This document shows, piece by piece, positions 1-8,880 of a DNA stretch of 64,000 nucleotides; positions within the stretch are counted from its first letter, which is position 1; each line of letters opens with the position of its first letter. The notes under the pieces were generated by a model that saw only the letters and a list, made by a program, of their open reading frames with translations, made no database searches and was not told the origin of the DNA. The translations under genes and the position numbers were made by a program. The DNA is from Candidatus Phosphoribacter baldrii (GTDB lineage: Bacteria > Actinomycetota > Actinomycetes > Actinomycetales > Dermatophilaceae), in NCBI GenBank assembly GCA_016704565.1, contig JADIZV010000004.1, positions 124,001 to 188,000 on the forward strand. The letters are read 5' to 3'.

Positions 1-337
1 CCGGGACGAGCACTTCGTAACCGACCAGGCCGTGCGCCCCCGGAGGCAGCCCGGTCCCGAAACTGCCCATCGACGTCGCCGTCGTCGATGGGAACCCACA
101 CGTCAATCGGTATGCCGCGGCGAGCCCGGACCGCAGGAACGGCGCGTGACCGGCCCGGCGGCGGACGAGCGTGTCACCCAAGCCGTCGACCAGGACGACG
201 ACAGCGCGACGGGCGGGGGTCAGCGGGATCAGGGGGCGGGCGGCATACCGGGGCGACCCGAGGGAGGCCAAGACCGACGGAAGGACCGCCGACAGGGTCC
301 CGGCCCCGACCGGGAGGGCCGGCGGCGCAGAACCCAC
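1..337 (-). CDS. Alkaline phosphatase-superfamily phosphodiesterase, N-terminal part (cut by window edge)
   Basis: This reading frame begins at GTG 337, one base after the DUF5998 stop, and runs off the left end, so only about 112 N-terminal residues are present. It contains LVDGLG (a metal-ligand Asp) and then FPSTTATSMGSFGTG, where the Thr cluster matches the nucleophile region of type I nucleotide pyrophosphatase/phosphodiesterases of the alkaline phosphatase superfamily. Such enzymes hydrolyse phosphodiester or pyrophosphate bonds with two metal ions; the substrate here is unknown. The tight spacing implies co-transcription with DUF5998 and the acetyltransferase gene upstream. The missing C-terminus means the remaining metal ligands cannot be checked. 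Confidence 0.8.
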   Translation of the reverse strand, partial: MGSAPPALPVGAGTLSAVLPSVLASLGSPRYAARPLIPLTPARRAVVVLVDGLGDTLVRRRAGHAPFLRSGLAAAYRLTCGFPSTTATSMGSFGTGLPPGAHGLVGYEVLVP

Positions 338-338
338 C

Positions 339-938
339 TCAGCGGCCGATCGTCGCCGACAGCGCCGAGGCGAAGTGGAGCGCGCGGGCCAGGGCCGCGT
401 CGCCATCGGCGTCGGCGCTGATGCGCAGCGAGATGTCGTCGGCCGCGAGTGTCCCCTCGAAGCCATGGTCGGCCTCACACTGCGGGTCACCGCACGAAGC
501 AGGCATGACGTCCAGGCGGCTCACGGCCCCCCAGCCCAGTGTCAGGGTGATCTCCCGACCGAGCGAACCCGGCACGTAGGCATCGGGATTGGCCACAACG
601 TGGGCGAGCATGACCCCGCGCACCGCAGCCAACGGGATGCTCTCACTCGTCGCCGTCGCGACGGCGCGCTCGTGGTGGTCGTCGTGATCGTCGGCATGGA
701 CGACGACGAGTTTGGTCGCCGTGAGGACGAGAACGGTGATGTGCCGGCGGACGGAGTCCTGGTCGAAGGTCGTCTCCTGGTGGACCAAGTGGGCCTGGAC
801 GACATCACCGGCAAGGGTGGCGCCGACCACGTCGGCCACGAGGGCCGGGTAGTAACCGGCGTGCTGGATGTCCGACCTCAGCTCGACGGGCAGGCTGAAA
901 CCGGGCACCTCACGGGGAACCTTACGCATGATGGCCAT
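339..938 (-). CDS. DUF5998 family protein
   Basis: A 199-residue protein of a conserved actinobacterial family of unknown function. The recognisable core begins VPGFSLPVELRSDIQHAGYY and continues through a VHQETTFD segment and a C-terminal part with two cysteines (ASCGDPQCEADHG). No signal peptide or membrane segment is seen, so it is probably cytoplasmic. It lies between the acetyltransferase/acyl-CoA synthetase-like gene (21-base gap) and the phosphodiesterase gene (1-base gap), which suggests one operon. The start is ambiguous: ATG 938 has a purine-rich GGAG only 3 bases upstream, whereas ATG 929 places it 12 bases upstream. No function is inferred. Confidence 0.8.
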   Translation of the reverse strand: MAIMRKVPREVPGFSLPVELRSDIQHAGYYPALVADVVGATLAGDVVQAHLVHQETTFDQDSVRRHITVLVLTATKLVVVHADDHDDHHERAVATATSESIPLAAVRGVMLAHVVANPDAYVPGSLGREITLTLGWGAVSRLDVMPASCGDPQCEADHGFEGTLAADDISLRISADADGDAALARALHFASALSATIGR

Positions 939-959
939 TCTCTCCCATGGCCGCCTCGG

Positions 960-3752
960 TCAGGTCATCGCGCGGCGACTGGCGTCCTTGCGGGTCATGG
1001 CCGGGGCCACGAAGATCTCGGCCCCGAGGACGTCGACCCCTGCGCCCCAACAGTTCACCGGTTGCAACGACACCGACGCCAGCGTCGAGTGGTTATCGGC
1101 GAGCGTCGACACTCGGGCGATGAGATCACGCAGGTCATCGAGGTAGATCGGTTCCTTGCCGCCATGGCCGGTGAGCAGCGGGGCAGCCTTGACCGAAAAG
1201 ATCAGGTCGTCGACATCGACGTTGGTCAACGGCGGGATGCGGTAGCCGATGTCGCCGAGCAGATCAGTGGGCGGGCCGGCGATCGAGAACGACACGACGG
1301 GGCCGAAGAGCGGGTCCTCGGTGCTGCCGACGACGCAGGACACTCCCGGAGGTGACATCCGCTGGACGGCGAACCGGTCGGCCACGAAGGCGCCCAGCCG
1401 GTTGGTCAGCGACGCATGGGCATCGCGCACTGCCTCGGGTGAGGAGAGGTCGGGACGGACTCCGGTCACGCCCACCTGGTGGCGCAGCGCCGGCGCAATC
1501 ACCTTGAGGATGACGGGATATCCGAGCCGCTCGGCCGCCTCGACCGCCTCGTCGGCGTTGTGAACCAAGTCGGCGGGCCACAAGCCGATGCCGTATGCCG
1601 CGAGCACCTGGATGCACTCATCCTCGGTCAGTGCCCTCCCGTCGGGGCTGTCGGTGAGGACATTGTCGATGAGCTCCTCGACGACACCCTTCTCGATCCC
1701 CGAGGGGGCCACGAGCGTGCCCTTGTCGCGAGCCCGCCACTGCGCGTAGCGAGTTGCCGCCGCCACCGCTCGCACGGCGTCTTCAGGCATGGGGTATGCC
1801 GGGACCACCCGAGGGCGCTCGCCGGGGGTGTTCAAGGTCAGTTGCTCTGTGACGCCGCGCATGCCGAGGAACGTGGCCGTGCAGGTCTTGGTGCTGCGTC
1901 CGGCCTCATCCCGGACCGCCGCGGCGACCAACTCGTCGTCGGTGTAGATGGGGGGGATGAACGAGGCGATCACCGAGTCGACCCCGGGGTCATCGAAGGC
2001 CGCCCGCAACGCGAGCGCGAACTCCTCGGCGCCCGCCTCGGGGGCAACGGAGACCGGCCCGTGGGTGACCTTGAGGTCCCAACTCTGGGCAGCCTGCGTC
2101 GTCAGCGAACCCAGTGCGTCGGAATTGGTGACCACAGCGACGCGATCACCGGCCGGAAGCTCCTGGTGAACGACGAGTTGGGCGACATCGAACAGTTGAT
2201 GGATGTTCTCGGTGCGGATGACGCCCGACTGGCGCAACAGCGCGTCGAACGCCTCCGTGCCGACACTCATCTTGCGGGTGAGGTGACCCGGTGCCGACCC
2301 GAGTCGACTGCCTGCGGACTTGACGACGATGACCGGTTTTGCGGCCGCCAGCGAGCGGGCGATGCGGACGAATTTGCGCGGATTGCCGATGGATTCGACG
2401 TAGAGACCCACAGCATCGGTGGACGCGTCCTCGATCCAGTACTGCATAAGGTCGTTGCCCGAAAGGTCCACCCGGTTGCCTGCAGAGGCGAACACCGAGA
2501 CGCCCAACCCCCGACGGGCGGCTGAGGCGAGAACCGCGATGCCGAGGGCACCGCTCTGGGCGAAGAGCCCGAAGGAGCCGCGCGGCGGTAGTTGCGGCGC
2601 GAGCGACGCGTTGAGCCGCACGTCGGGGTGGTTGTTGATGATGCCGAAGGAGTTGGGCCCGATGACCCGCAGCCCGGCCCGACGGGCCTTCTTGCGCAAC
2701 TTGGTCTGGAGTTTCCACCCCTGTTCGCCGTCCTCAGCGAAGTGAGCCGACGGCACGACGATCGCTCGGGCGCCCTTCGCCGCGCACTCGTCGACGAGGT
2801 TGATGACGTCGGGCGCGGCCACAGCGACGACGACGAGGTCGACCAGGCCGGGGACGTCGGCCAGCGTGCGGTAGGACTTGAGCCCCATCACGCGCTTGGC
2901 GTTGGGGTTGACGGCATACACCTGCCCAGTGAAACCCCCCTCGACGAGGTTCTTGAGGAAGGTGTGTCCGATGGAGAACTCGCGCCTGCTCGCACCGACG
3001 ACGGCGACCGAACGCGGCGTGAGGATGCCCCCGACGCTGATCGCCTCCGAACGGTGCTCGCGGGCATAACGCACGGCCGTCGACGTGGCCGTCGGGCTGA
3101 TGTCGAACGACAGCGAGATGACCCCGTCCTCGAGCCGGTGCTTGACGTTGTAGCCGGCCTCCTTGAAGACGTTGATCATCCGACGGTTCTGCGGGAGCAC
3201 TTCGGCGACGAAGCGGGTGACCCCGCCGTCGAGGCCGACCAGCGCCAGGTGTTCCAATAGGATCGAGCCAATTCCCTTGCCCTGGAAGGCATCCGACACG
3301 TTGAAGGCGACCTCGGCCCTGGTGTCGTCGATCTTGTCGTAACGCCCGATCCCGATGATCAGGTCCCGATGCATCACGACGAGGGCGACCCGTTCGTCGT
3401 AGTCGACGACGGTGAACCGTTGGACGTCACGGTCGGACAACTCGCGCAACGGTGCGAAGAAGCGCAGGTAAATCGACTCCTCGCTCTGCCCGGCATGAAA
3501 GACCCGGATGCGCTCGTCGTCGGACGGCCTGATCGGCCGCACATGCGCCACCGAGCCGTCACTGAGGACGACATCCGCCTCCCACTCGAACGGATAGCCG
3601 GGTGGGTGTTCGTCGCCGCCACCGACGGGTTCGGGCGAGGTCGGCTCGTCCGGCAACGGGTGCCGGTGTTGGCCGTGCTTGCTGGACACGCCCACATGTT
3701 CCCACGCCAAGGGGTCACGGGTTCCCTGCGGGGTGGCAGCATGCGAGGTCAT
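960..3752 (-). CDS. Bifunctional GNAT acetyltransferase / acyl-CoA synthetase (NDP-forming)-like protein, Pat type II
   Basis: A 930-residue protein. Residues about 60-210 form a GNAT acetyltransferase domain (the Q-x-x-G-K/G-I-G acetyl-CoA loop is visible as FQGKGIGSILLE). Residues about 235-340 form a CoA-binding Rossmann domain (ILTPRSVAVVGASRRE), followed by succinyl-CoA-ligase-like domains and a C-terminal ATP-grasp domain (about 700-920). Classical protein acetyltransferases of the PatZ/Pat group carry GNAT at the C-terminus. The inverted order seen here is that of Streptomyces PatA-like (type II) enzymes, which acetylate lysines of acyl-CoA synthetases. A role in acetylation control is therefore likely but inferred. 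The ATG at 3752 overlaps the divergent nitroreductase ATG, so the true start may be an internal GTG near codon 20-22. Confidence 0.85.
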   Translation of the reverse strand: MTSHAATPQGTRDPLAWEHVGVSSKHGQHRHPLPDEPTSPEPVGGGDEHPPGYPFEWEADVVLSDGSVAHVRPIRPSDDERIRVFHAGQSEESIYLRFFAPLRELSDRDVQRFTVVDYDERVALVVMHRDLIIGIGRYDKIDDTRAEVAFNVSDAFQGKGIGSILLEHLALVGLDGGVTRFVAEVLPQNRRMINVFKEAGYNVKHRLEDGVISLSFDISPTATSTAVRYAREHRSEAISVGGILTPRSVAVVGASRREFSIGHTFLKNLVEGGFTGQVYAVNPNAKRVMGLKSYRTLADVPGLVDLVVVAVAAPDVINLVDECAAKGARAIVVPSAHFAEDGEQGWKLQTKLRKKARRAGLRVIGPNSFGIINNHPDVRLNASLAPQLPPRGSFGLFAQSGALGIAVLASAARRGLGVSVFASAGNRVDLSGNDLMQYWIEDASTDAVGLYVESIGNPRKFVRIARSLAAAKPVIVVKSAGSRLGSAPGHLTRKMSVGTEAFDALLRQSGVIRTENIHQLFDVAQLVVHQELPAGDRVAVVTNSDALGSLTTQAAQSWDLKVTHGPVSVAPEAGAEEFALALRAAFDDPGVDSVIASFIPPIYTDDELVAAAVRDEAGRSTKTCTATFLGMRGVTEQLTLNTPGERPRVVPAYPMPEDAVRAVAAATRYAQWRARDKGTLVAPSGIEKGVVEELIDNVLTDSPDGRALTEDECIQVLAAYGIGLWPADLVHNADEAVEAAERLGYPVILKVIAPALRHQVGVTGVRPDLSSPEAVRDAHASLTNRLGAFVADRFAVQRMSPPGVSCVVGSTEDPLFGPVVSFSIAGPPTDLLGDIGYRIPPLTNVDVDDLIFSVKAAPLLTGHGGKEPIYLDDLRDLIARVSTLADNHSTLASVSLQPVNCWGAGVDVLGAEIFVAPAMTRKDASRRAMT

Positions 3753-4368
3753 GGAGCTTTCTCGCGCGATCCGTGGCCGCCGGATGATCCGTCGCTACGA
3801 CCCTGACCGGCCCGTGCCGGACGAGGCCGTGCTCGCCTGCCTGGGGGCCGCCATCCGAGCTCCCAGTGCCGGTTTCAGCCAGGGCTGGGATTTCCTCGTG
3901 CTGCGCTCCCCCGAGGAACGGGCGACCTTCTGGTCGGCGACGACGGGCGATCAACCGCCGGACACATGGCTGGCCGGGATGGCGACCGCACCCGCCCTCA
4001 TCCTGTGTCTGTCCGACCCCGAGCGATACCTCGAGCGTTACGCGCAGCCCGACAAGGGCTGGACCGACCGCGACCCGGCGCGCTGGCCGGTCCCCTATTG
4101 GGACGTCGACACCGGCATGGCGGCGATGCTCGCCCTGCTCACCGCGGTCGATGCAGGGCTGGGAGCCTGCTTCTTCGGGGTGCCACCGACGCGGCATACC
4201 GAGGTTCGCTCCGCCCTGGGGATCCCCGACGACCGCCGCTTCGTCGGGGTCATCAGCCTCGGGTATGCCGTGCCCCACCCGGCGAGCCCCAGCCTGGCCC
4301 GCGGGCGCCGCGGCCTGGACGAGGTCGCGCACTGGGGCCGGTTCGGGGTCCACGACCCACTCCCCTGA
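3751..4368 (+). CDS. Nitroreductase family FMN oxidoreductase
   Basis: A 205-residue protein of the nitroreductase fold. The N-terminal MELSRAIRGRRMIRRYDPD segment matches the RR-x-R-x-(F/Y) FMN phosphate-contacting start typical of the family, and GLGACFFGVP and RRFVGVISLGYA fit the C-terminal half. These enzymes use FMN and NAD(P)H to reduce nitro compounds, quinones or related substrates; the natural substrate is unknown. ATG 3751 is chosen because a GAGGT sequence lies just upstream and the family start falls there; further upstream the frame is only the antisense of the neighbouring gene. It is followed by a strong inverted repeat at 4399-4485, so it is probably monocistronic. Confidence 0.85.
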   Translation: MELSRAIRGRRMIRRYDPDRPVPDEAVLACLGAAIRAPSAGFSQGWDFLVLRSPEERATFWSATTGDQPPDTWLAGMATAPALILCLSDPERYLERYAQPDKGWTDRDPARWPVPYWDVDTGMAAMLALLTAVDAGLGACFFGVPPTRHTEVRSALGIPDDRRFVGVISLGYAVPHPASPSLARGRRGLDEVAHWGRFGVHDPLP

Positions 4369-4398
4369 CTCCGGCGCGCCTGACCCCCTCCCGCCCTG

Positions 4399-4485
4399 CA
4401 CGGAGATAGCGCTCGCATGGCCACTTTTCCGTCCTTCCGCGGCCTCAAACCCCCCACACATGACCGTGCGAGCGCTATCTCCGTG
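4399..4485. repeat. Perfect 19-bp inverted repeat with 49-nt loop
   Basis: Left arm 4399-4417 (cacggagatagcgctcgca) and right arm 4467-4485 are exact reverse complements. The arm contains the self-complementary core AGCGCT. It lies in the 246-bp gap between the nitroreductase stop and parC. No T-run follows, which is normal for actinobacterial terminators, but the loop is long for a terminator, so a REP-like element or protein-binding site is also possible. Confidence 0.8.
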
Positions 4486-4614
4486 TCAGGGGGCGCGTGG
4501 GGGCCGTGAGAGGACCGGGCGCGGGAACCCTCGTGTCGCAGGTATGCCGCGTGGGCGTCGTGGGAGAGGATGGGGCGTTGATCCGCCGACCCACTCGCAG
4601 GAGCCCAGCCCGGC

Positions 4615-7095
4615 ATGGCCCGTCGCACCACCACCCAGCCCCCCGATGGCGAGGACGTCGTCGAGCGGATCGTCGACATCGACGTCGCCGAGGAGATGAA
4701 GGCCGCCTTCCTCGAGTACTCCTACAGCGTCATCTATGCCCGAGCCCTGCCCGATGCCCGCGACGGCCTCAAGCCGGTGCAACGACGGATCCTCTTCGGG
4801 ATGAGCGAGTTGGGGCTGCGGCCCGAGCGCCCGCACGTGAAGTCCAGCCGGATCGTCGGCGAGGTGATGGGTAAGTACCACCCGCACGGTGACAGCGCGA
4901 TCTATGACACCCTCGTGCGGCTGGCCCAGCCGTTCTCGATGCGCCTGCCCCTGGTCGACGGGCACGGCAACTTCGGCTCGCTCGATGACGGCCCGGCCGC
5001 CTCGCGATACACCGAGGCCCGGATGGCGCCCGGGGCGATGCTCATGGTGGCGGCTCTCGATGAGGACACCGTCGACTTCGTCCCCAACTACGACGACACC
5101 CAGACCCAGCCCGAAGTGTTGCCCGCGGCGTTCCCCAACCTGCTCGTCAACGGCGCCAGCGGGATCGCCGTCGGCATGGCTACGAGCATGCCGCCGCACA
5201 ACCTCGGCGAGGTCATCGGCGCCGCGCGCCACCTCATCGAGCACCCCGACGCGACCCTCGATGACCTCATGCGTTTCGTCCCCGGCCCCGATCTGCCCGG
5301 CGGCGGACGGATCGTCGGGTTGGACGGCATACGGGAGGCGTATGCCGGTGGGCGCGGGACCTTCCGCACGCGCGCCACCGCGCGGATCGAGAACATCACC
5401 CCCCGCCGCCGCGGGATCGTCGTCACCGAACTGCCCTATCTCGTCGGGCCCGAGAAGGTCATCGAGAAGATCCGCGACCAGGTCCAGAGCAAGCGGCTGC
5501 TGGGGATCAGCGACGTCAAGGACCTCACCGACCGCAGCAACGGGCTGCAGTTGGTCATCGAGGTGAAGAGCGGCTTCGTACCCGAGGCGGTGCTTGAGGA
5601 GCTCTATCGACTGACACCGATGGAGGACTCATTCGGGATCAACAACGTTGCGCTCGTCGAGGGCCAGCCGCGCACGCTCGGGCTCGTCGAGTTGCTGTCG
5701 GTCTTCGTCGACTTCCGAATCGGCGTCGTCCGGCGACGCACCGCCCACCGACTGGCCAAGCGCGAGGAGCGTCTGCACCTGGTCGATGGGCTCGTCGTCG
5801 CCATCCTCAACATCGACGAGGTCATCCAGCTCATCCGGGCGGCCGATGACACGGCGACGGCACGCGCCCGCCTCATGGGTGTATTCGACCTGTCGGAGGC
5901 GCAAGCGACCTACATCCTTGAGCTCCAACTGCGCCGGTTGACGAAGTTCTCCCGGCTGGAGTTGGAGAAGGAGCAGGAGCAGTTGCGCTCGGAGATCGAG
6001 GCCCTGCGGGCGGTCCTCTCCGATGAGCGACTGCTGCGGCGCACGGTCTCCGACGAGCTGGCCGAGGTCGCCCAGGCGCACGCCACCCCGCGGCGCACGG
6101 TGCTGCTGGAGTCGGCTGGCGCCGTCGCCGGGGTCACCGCCGCGGCCCCTGCCCGGGGCCAGAGCGCGGTCCTCGAGATCGCCGACGACCCGTGTTGGGT
6201 GCTGCTCTCCTCAACCGGCCTGTTGGCCCGCACGACATCAGCCGACGATCTCCCGACCGGAGGGGGGCGGGCCCGGCACGATGTCATCATCGGCGCGGTG
6301 CGGGCCACCGCCCGAGGCGAGGTCGGTCTCGTCACGAGCCTGGGCCGGATGCTGCGCCTCTCGGTTCTTGAGTTGCCGACGCTCCCCCCGACCGCCGACT
6401 CCCCCCATCTGTCCGGCGGTGCTCCGCTGGCGGCATACCTCGAGCTGGGTCGGGACGAGCAGCCGGTGACCCTCGCATCCCTTGCGCCGGACTCCCCCGT
6501 GCTGGCCCTCGGGACGGCCTCGGGCGTCGTCAAGCGCGTGGTCACCGACCACCCCGCCCGACCGTCGTGGGAGCTCATCGCCCTGCGCGACGGCGACCAG
6601 GTGGTGGGTGCCGCCCCGACCTCCAGCGACGAGATCGACCTGGTGTTCCTCACCAGTGACGCGCAACTGCTGCGGTTCTCCGCCGGAAGCGTGCGGCCGC
6701 AAGGCCGAGCCGCCGCGGGCATGGCCGGAATCCGGCTGGATCCCGCGGCCAGGGCGCTGTTCTTCGGAGTGGTCGACCCCACTCGGGACGGGTTGGTCGT
6801 CACCGCGAGCGGCACCTCGGGAGCCCTCCCCGGCACCCAGGCGGGGGCCATCAAGGTGACTCCGTATGCCGAGTACCCGGCCAAGGGGCGCGGCACGGGA
6901 GGGGTGCGAGCGCACCGATTCCTCAAGGGCGAGGACACCTTGGTGCTGGCTTGGGCCGGCTCGGTGCCGGCGCGGGCGGCCGCAGCCAACGGAGGGCCGG
7001 TCGACCTGCCGGCAGCGACGGGTCGGCGCGACGGGTCCGGCGCCACCTGGAGCCATGTGGTGGCCGCTATCGCCGGCCCGGCTAGCGGGGCCTAG
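4615..7095 (+). CDS. parC: DNA topoisomerase IV subunit A
   Basis: An 826-residue GyrA/ParC-family protein that, with ParE (encoded at 22483-24648), forms topoisomerase IV for chromosome decatenation. The start of the breakage-reunion domain (LEYSYSVIYARALPDARDG) and the catalytic tyrosine region AASRYTEARM are visible, with the active-site Tyr at codon 132. A coiled-coil stretch lies around residues 430-480, followed by a beta-pinwheel C-terminal domain. A GyrA-box is not obvious; the nearest is a degenerate KGRGTGGVR segment near the end. This and the pairing with a ParE-type partner favour ParC over GyrA. Start ATG 4615 follows AGGAG at 4599. The gene is not adjacent to parE; 15 kb of other genes separate them. 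Confidence 0.92.
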   Translation: MARRTTTQPPDGEDVVERIVDIDVAEEMKAAFLEYSYSVIYARALPDARDGLKPVQRRILFGMSELGLRPERPHVKSSRIVGEVMGKYHPHGDSAIYDTLVRLAQPFSMRLPLVDGHGNFGSLDDGPAASRYTEARMAPGAMLMVAALDEDTVDFVPNYDDTQTQPEVLPAAFPNLLVNGASGIAVGMATSMPPHNLGEVIGAARHLIEHPDATLDDLMRFVPGPDLPGGGRIVGLDGIREAYAGGRGTFRTRATARIENITPRRRGIVVTELPYLVGPEKVIEKIRDQVQSKRLLGISDVKDLTDRSNGLQLVIEVKSGFVPEAVLEELYRLTPMEDSFGINNVALVEGQPRTLGLVELLSVFVDFRIGVVRRRTAHRLAKREERLHLVDGLVVAILNIDEVIQLIRAADDTATARARLMGVFDLSEAQATYILELQLRRLTKFSRLELEKEQEQLRSEIEALRAVLSDERLLRRTVSDELAEVAQAHATPRRTVLLESAGAVAGVTAAAPARGQSAVLEIADDPCWVLLSSTGLLARTTSADDLPTGGGRARHDVIIGAVRATARGEVGLVTSLGRMLRLSVLELPTLPPTADSPHLSGGAPLAAYLELGRDEQPVTLASLAPDSPVLALGTASGVVKRVVTDHPARPSWELIALRDGDQVVGAAPTSSDEIDLVFLTSDAQLLRFSAGSVRPQGRAAAGMAGIRLDPAARALFFGVVDPTRDGLVVTASGTSGALPGTQAGAIKVTPYAEYPAKGRGTGGVRAHRFLKGEDTLVLAWAGSVPARAAAANGGPVDLPAATGRRDGSGATWSHVVAAIAGPASGA

Positions 7096-7455
7096 TATCT
7101 CGGATCGACCTGAGTCTCGGCGCTCGACGCACCTCTGCGATGACGTCGGTGATGACGTCGCTGACGGCGTTGCTCGGCCCGTGCGAAGGCGCGGGCTCGA
7201 CGCATAACAAGGCGATAAACACCGGCCATGACTCTTGACGGGAAAGCGTTTACACGGCAGAGTCGGCCATGCCCTCGGACACGTGGGGCCGACCGGTCGG
7301 GAGACCGTCCGGGCGTATCAGTCGGTTCATCTATGGGGTGCTCTTCGGAACCCTCCGTAGCCTCCACAGACGCGCGGGAGCAAGCCACCAGCAGCGGCTA
7401 CGGGTAGCCGAAGCTGTGTCACTCCATCCCGTAAGTAGACAAGGGAGTCAAACGT
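7096..7455. other. 360-bp gene-free stretch: control region of the sugar locus
   Basis: No convincing gene is present. The stretch holds two GATGACGTCG direct repeats near 7138-7161, a TTGACG hexamer at 7235 and a LacI-type operator candidate at 7241-7254. A ribosome-binding AAGGGAG precedes the binding-protein ATG. Both octamer orientations are absent. Confidence 0.6.
7241..7254. promoter_or_regulatory. Candidate LacI-family operator
   Basis: GGAAAGCGTTTACA is an imperfect palindrome around a central GCG with AAA/TTT flanks, the usual form of operators bound by LacI/CcpA-type regulators. It sits directly after TTGACG (7235-7240), a plausible -35 element, about 200 bp upstream of the binding-protein gene. 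The obvious candidate to bind it is the LacI regulator at 15999. No second identical copy was found near the regulator gene, so the assignment is inference. Confidence 0.45.
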
Positions 7456-8784
7456 ATGCGCAGGAGTACCTTCGCCAAGGCAGCCACAGGAGCAGCCGCG
7501 ATCGCGCTGCTCACCTCGGGCTGTTTGGGCTCGAGTGGCACGACGACGACTGCTGCCACGGGCACGGCCGCGGGAGCCGGCAAGGCCACCGTCGAGGTGA
7601 TGTACGGCTTCGGCAACGAGCAGGAGACCGCCTTCCAGAAGGACCTCAAGGCCTTCGCGGACAAGAGCGGCTTCACGATCAAGTTCACCAAGGCTGGATC
7701 GTGGGACACCGAGATCAAGACCCGCGTCGCGGGTGGGAACCCGCCGGACGTGGGCCTCTTCCCGCAGCCCGGCGTGATGTGCGACCTGGCCAAGCAGGGC
7801 AAGGTCCTCGCCTATGACGACGCAACCGTCACCTCCGCCAAGGCCACCCTGGTCAACGGCTTCGTCGGCGCCGGCACCTGCACCGACGGCAAGGTCTACG
7901 GCCTGCCCTCCGCGGTCAGCGTCAAGTCGCTGCTGTGGTACGACGCGCCAGTCTTCGCCGCTGCCGGCTACACGGCCCCGACGACCCTTGCCGAGCTCGA
8001 CGCCCTGACCGAGAAGATCAAGGCCGACGGCAAGACCCCGTGGTGCATCGCGGCCGAGTCCGGTGGCGCCACTGGTTGGCCGATCACCGACTGGATCGAG
8101 GACCTCGTCCTGCGCTTCGCCGGCCCGGAGAACTACGACAAGTGGGTCGCCGGCACGCTGAAGTTCAACAGCCCCGAGATCAAGCCAGCCTGGGACTACT
8201 TCCAGAAGATCGCCTTCACCGAGGGCAACGTCCGCGGCGGCACCAAGGCCATCGCGGCGACGAACTTCCAGACCGGTGGCAACGTCCTGTTCGACACCCC
8301 CCCCGCGTGCTACTTGTTCAAGCAGGCCACGTTCATCGCGGGCAAGGGTGGCTTCCCTGACACCGTCCTGGCCAAGGCTGACACCGAGATCGGCGTCGTC
8401 GCCTTCCCGGCCAAGGAGGCTGGCAACAACCCGGTCCTGACCGGTGGCGACCTGGCGACCGCGTTCAACAACGACGCCAACACGCTCAAGCTGCGCAACT
8501 TCATCGCCAGCAAGGACAACGGCGTCGAGGTCGGCAAGGCCGGCTATTTCTCGCCGCACAAGTCCTTCGACGTCACGCTCTACCCGAGCAAGATGCTGCA
8601 GAAGATCGCCAGCGACGTTCTCTACAAGTCGAGCGCCGCTCGTTTCGACGGGTCGGACCTCATGCCGGCCAAGGTCGGCGCAGGGACCTTCTGGACCGAG
8701 CCCATCAAGTGGATCTCCGGTACTCAGGACCTCGACGTCACGCTGAACAACATCGACGCGAGCTGGCCGAAGGCCGCTAGCTGA
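7456..8784 (+). CDS. ABC transporter sugar-binding lipoprotein (extracellular solute-binding protein family 1)
   Basis: A 442-residue lipoprotein. A twin-Arg-like basic start and hydrophobic stretch lead to the lipobox LTSGC with lipidation Cys23, followed by a Thr/Ala/Gly-rich linker and a family 1 binding-protein body (VMYGFGNEQETAFQKDLKAF, then GNPPDVGLFPQPG). It should sit on the outer face of the membrane and deliver an oligosaccharide to the two permeases encoded next. Neighbouring GH66 and GH36 genes suggest an alpha-1,6-linked glucan or galactoside, but the exact sugar cannot be read from sequence. A 16-bp stem-loop after the stop probably keeps its transcript level above that of the permeases. 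Start ATG 7456 has AAGGGAG upstream. Confidence 0.9.
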   Translation: MRRSTFAKAATGAAAIALLTSGCLGSSGTTTTAATGTAAGAGKATVEVMYGFGNEQETAFQKDLKAFADKSGFTIKFTKAGSWDTEIKTRVAGGNPPDVGLFPQPGVMCDLAKQGKVLAYDDATVTSAKATLVNGFVGAGTCTDGKVYGLPSAVSVKSLLWYDAPVFAAAGYTAPTTLAELDALTEKIKADGKTPWCIAAESGGATGWPITDWIEDLVLRFAGPENYDKWVAGTLKFNSPEIKPAWDYFQKIAFTEGNVRGGTKAIAATNFQTGGNVLFDTPPACYLFKQATFIAGKGGFPDTVLAKADTEIGVVAFPAKEAGNNPVLTGGDLATAFNNDANTLKLRNFIASKDNGVEVGKAGYFSPHKSFDVTLYPSKMLQKIASDVLYKSSAARFDGSDLMPAKVGAGTFWTEPIKWISGTQDLDVTLNNIDASWPKAAS

Positions 8785-8794
8785 GGTGACAGGA

Positions 8795-8831
8795 CAGCTG
8801 CGGGGATGACAGCACGTCATCCCCGCAGCTG
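8795..8831 (+). terminator. Intercistronic stem-loop between binding protein and permease
   Basis: A perfect 16-bp stem, cagctgcggggatgac at 8795-8810 and its complement at 8816-8831, encloses a 5-nt loop. It lies 10 bases after the binding-protein stop and within the operon. Such elements usually protect the upstream mRNA or partly terminate transcription, giving excess binding protein over membrane subunits. Confidence 0.85.
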
Positions 8832-8880
8832 ATCCATACTTCCCGCCCCATCACTCCTTCGTCAGGGAGGTCAGGGACTC

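Noticed and set aside
7092..7388. Minus-strand 98-codon frame in the gap after parC
   Set aside because: Low-complexity Arg/His-rich sequence with no family similarity, in a region with promoter features.
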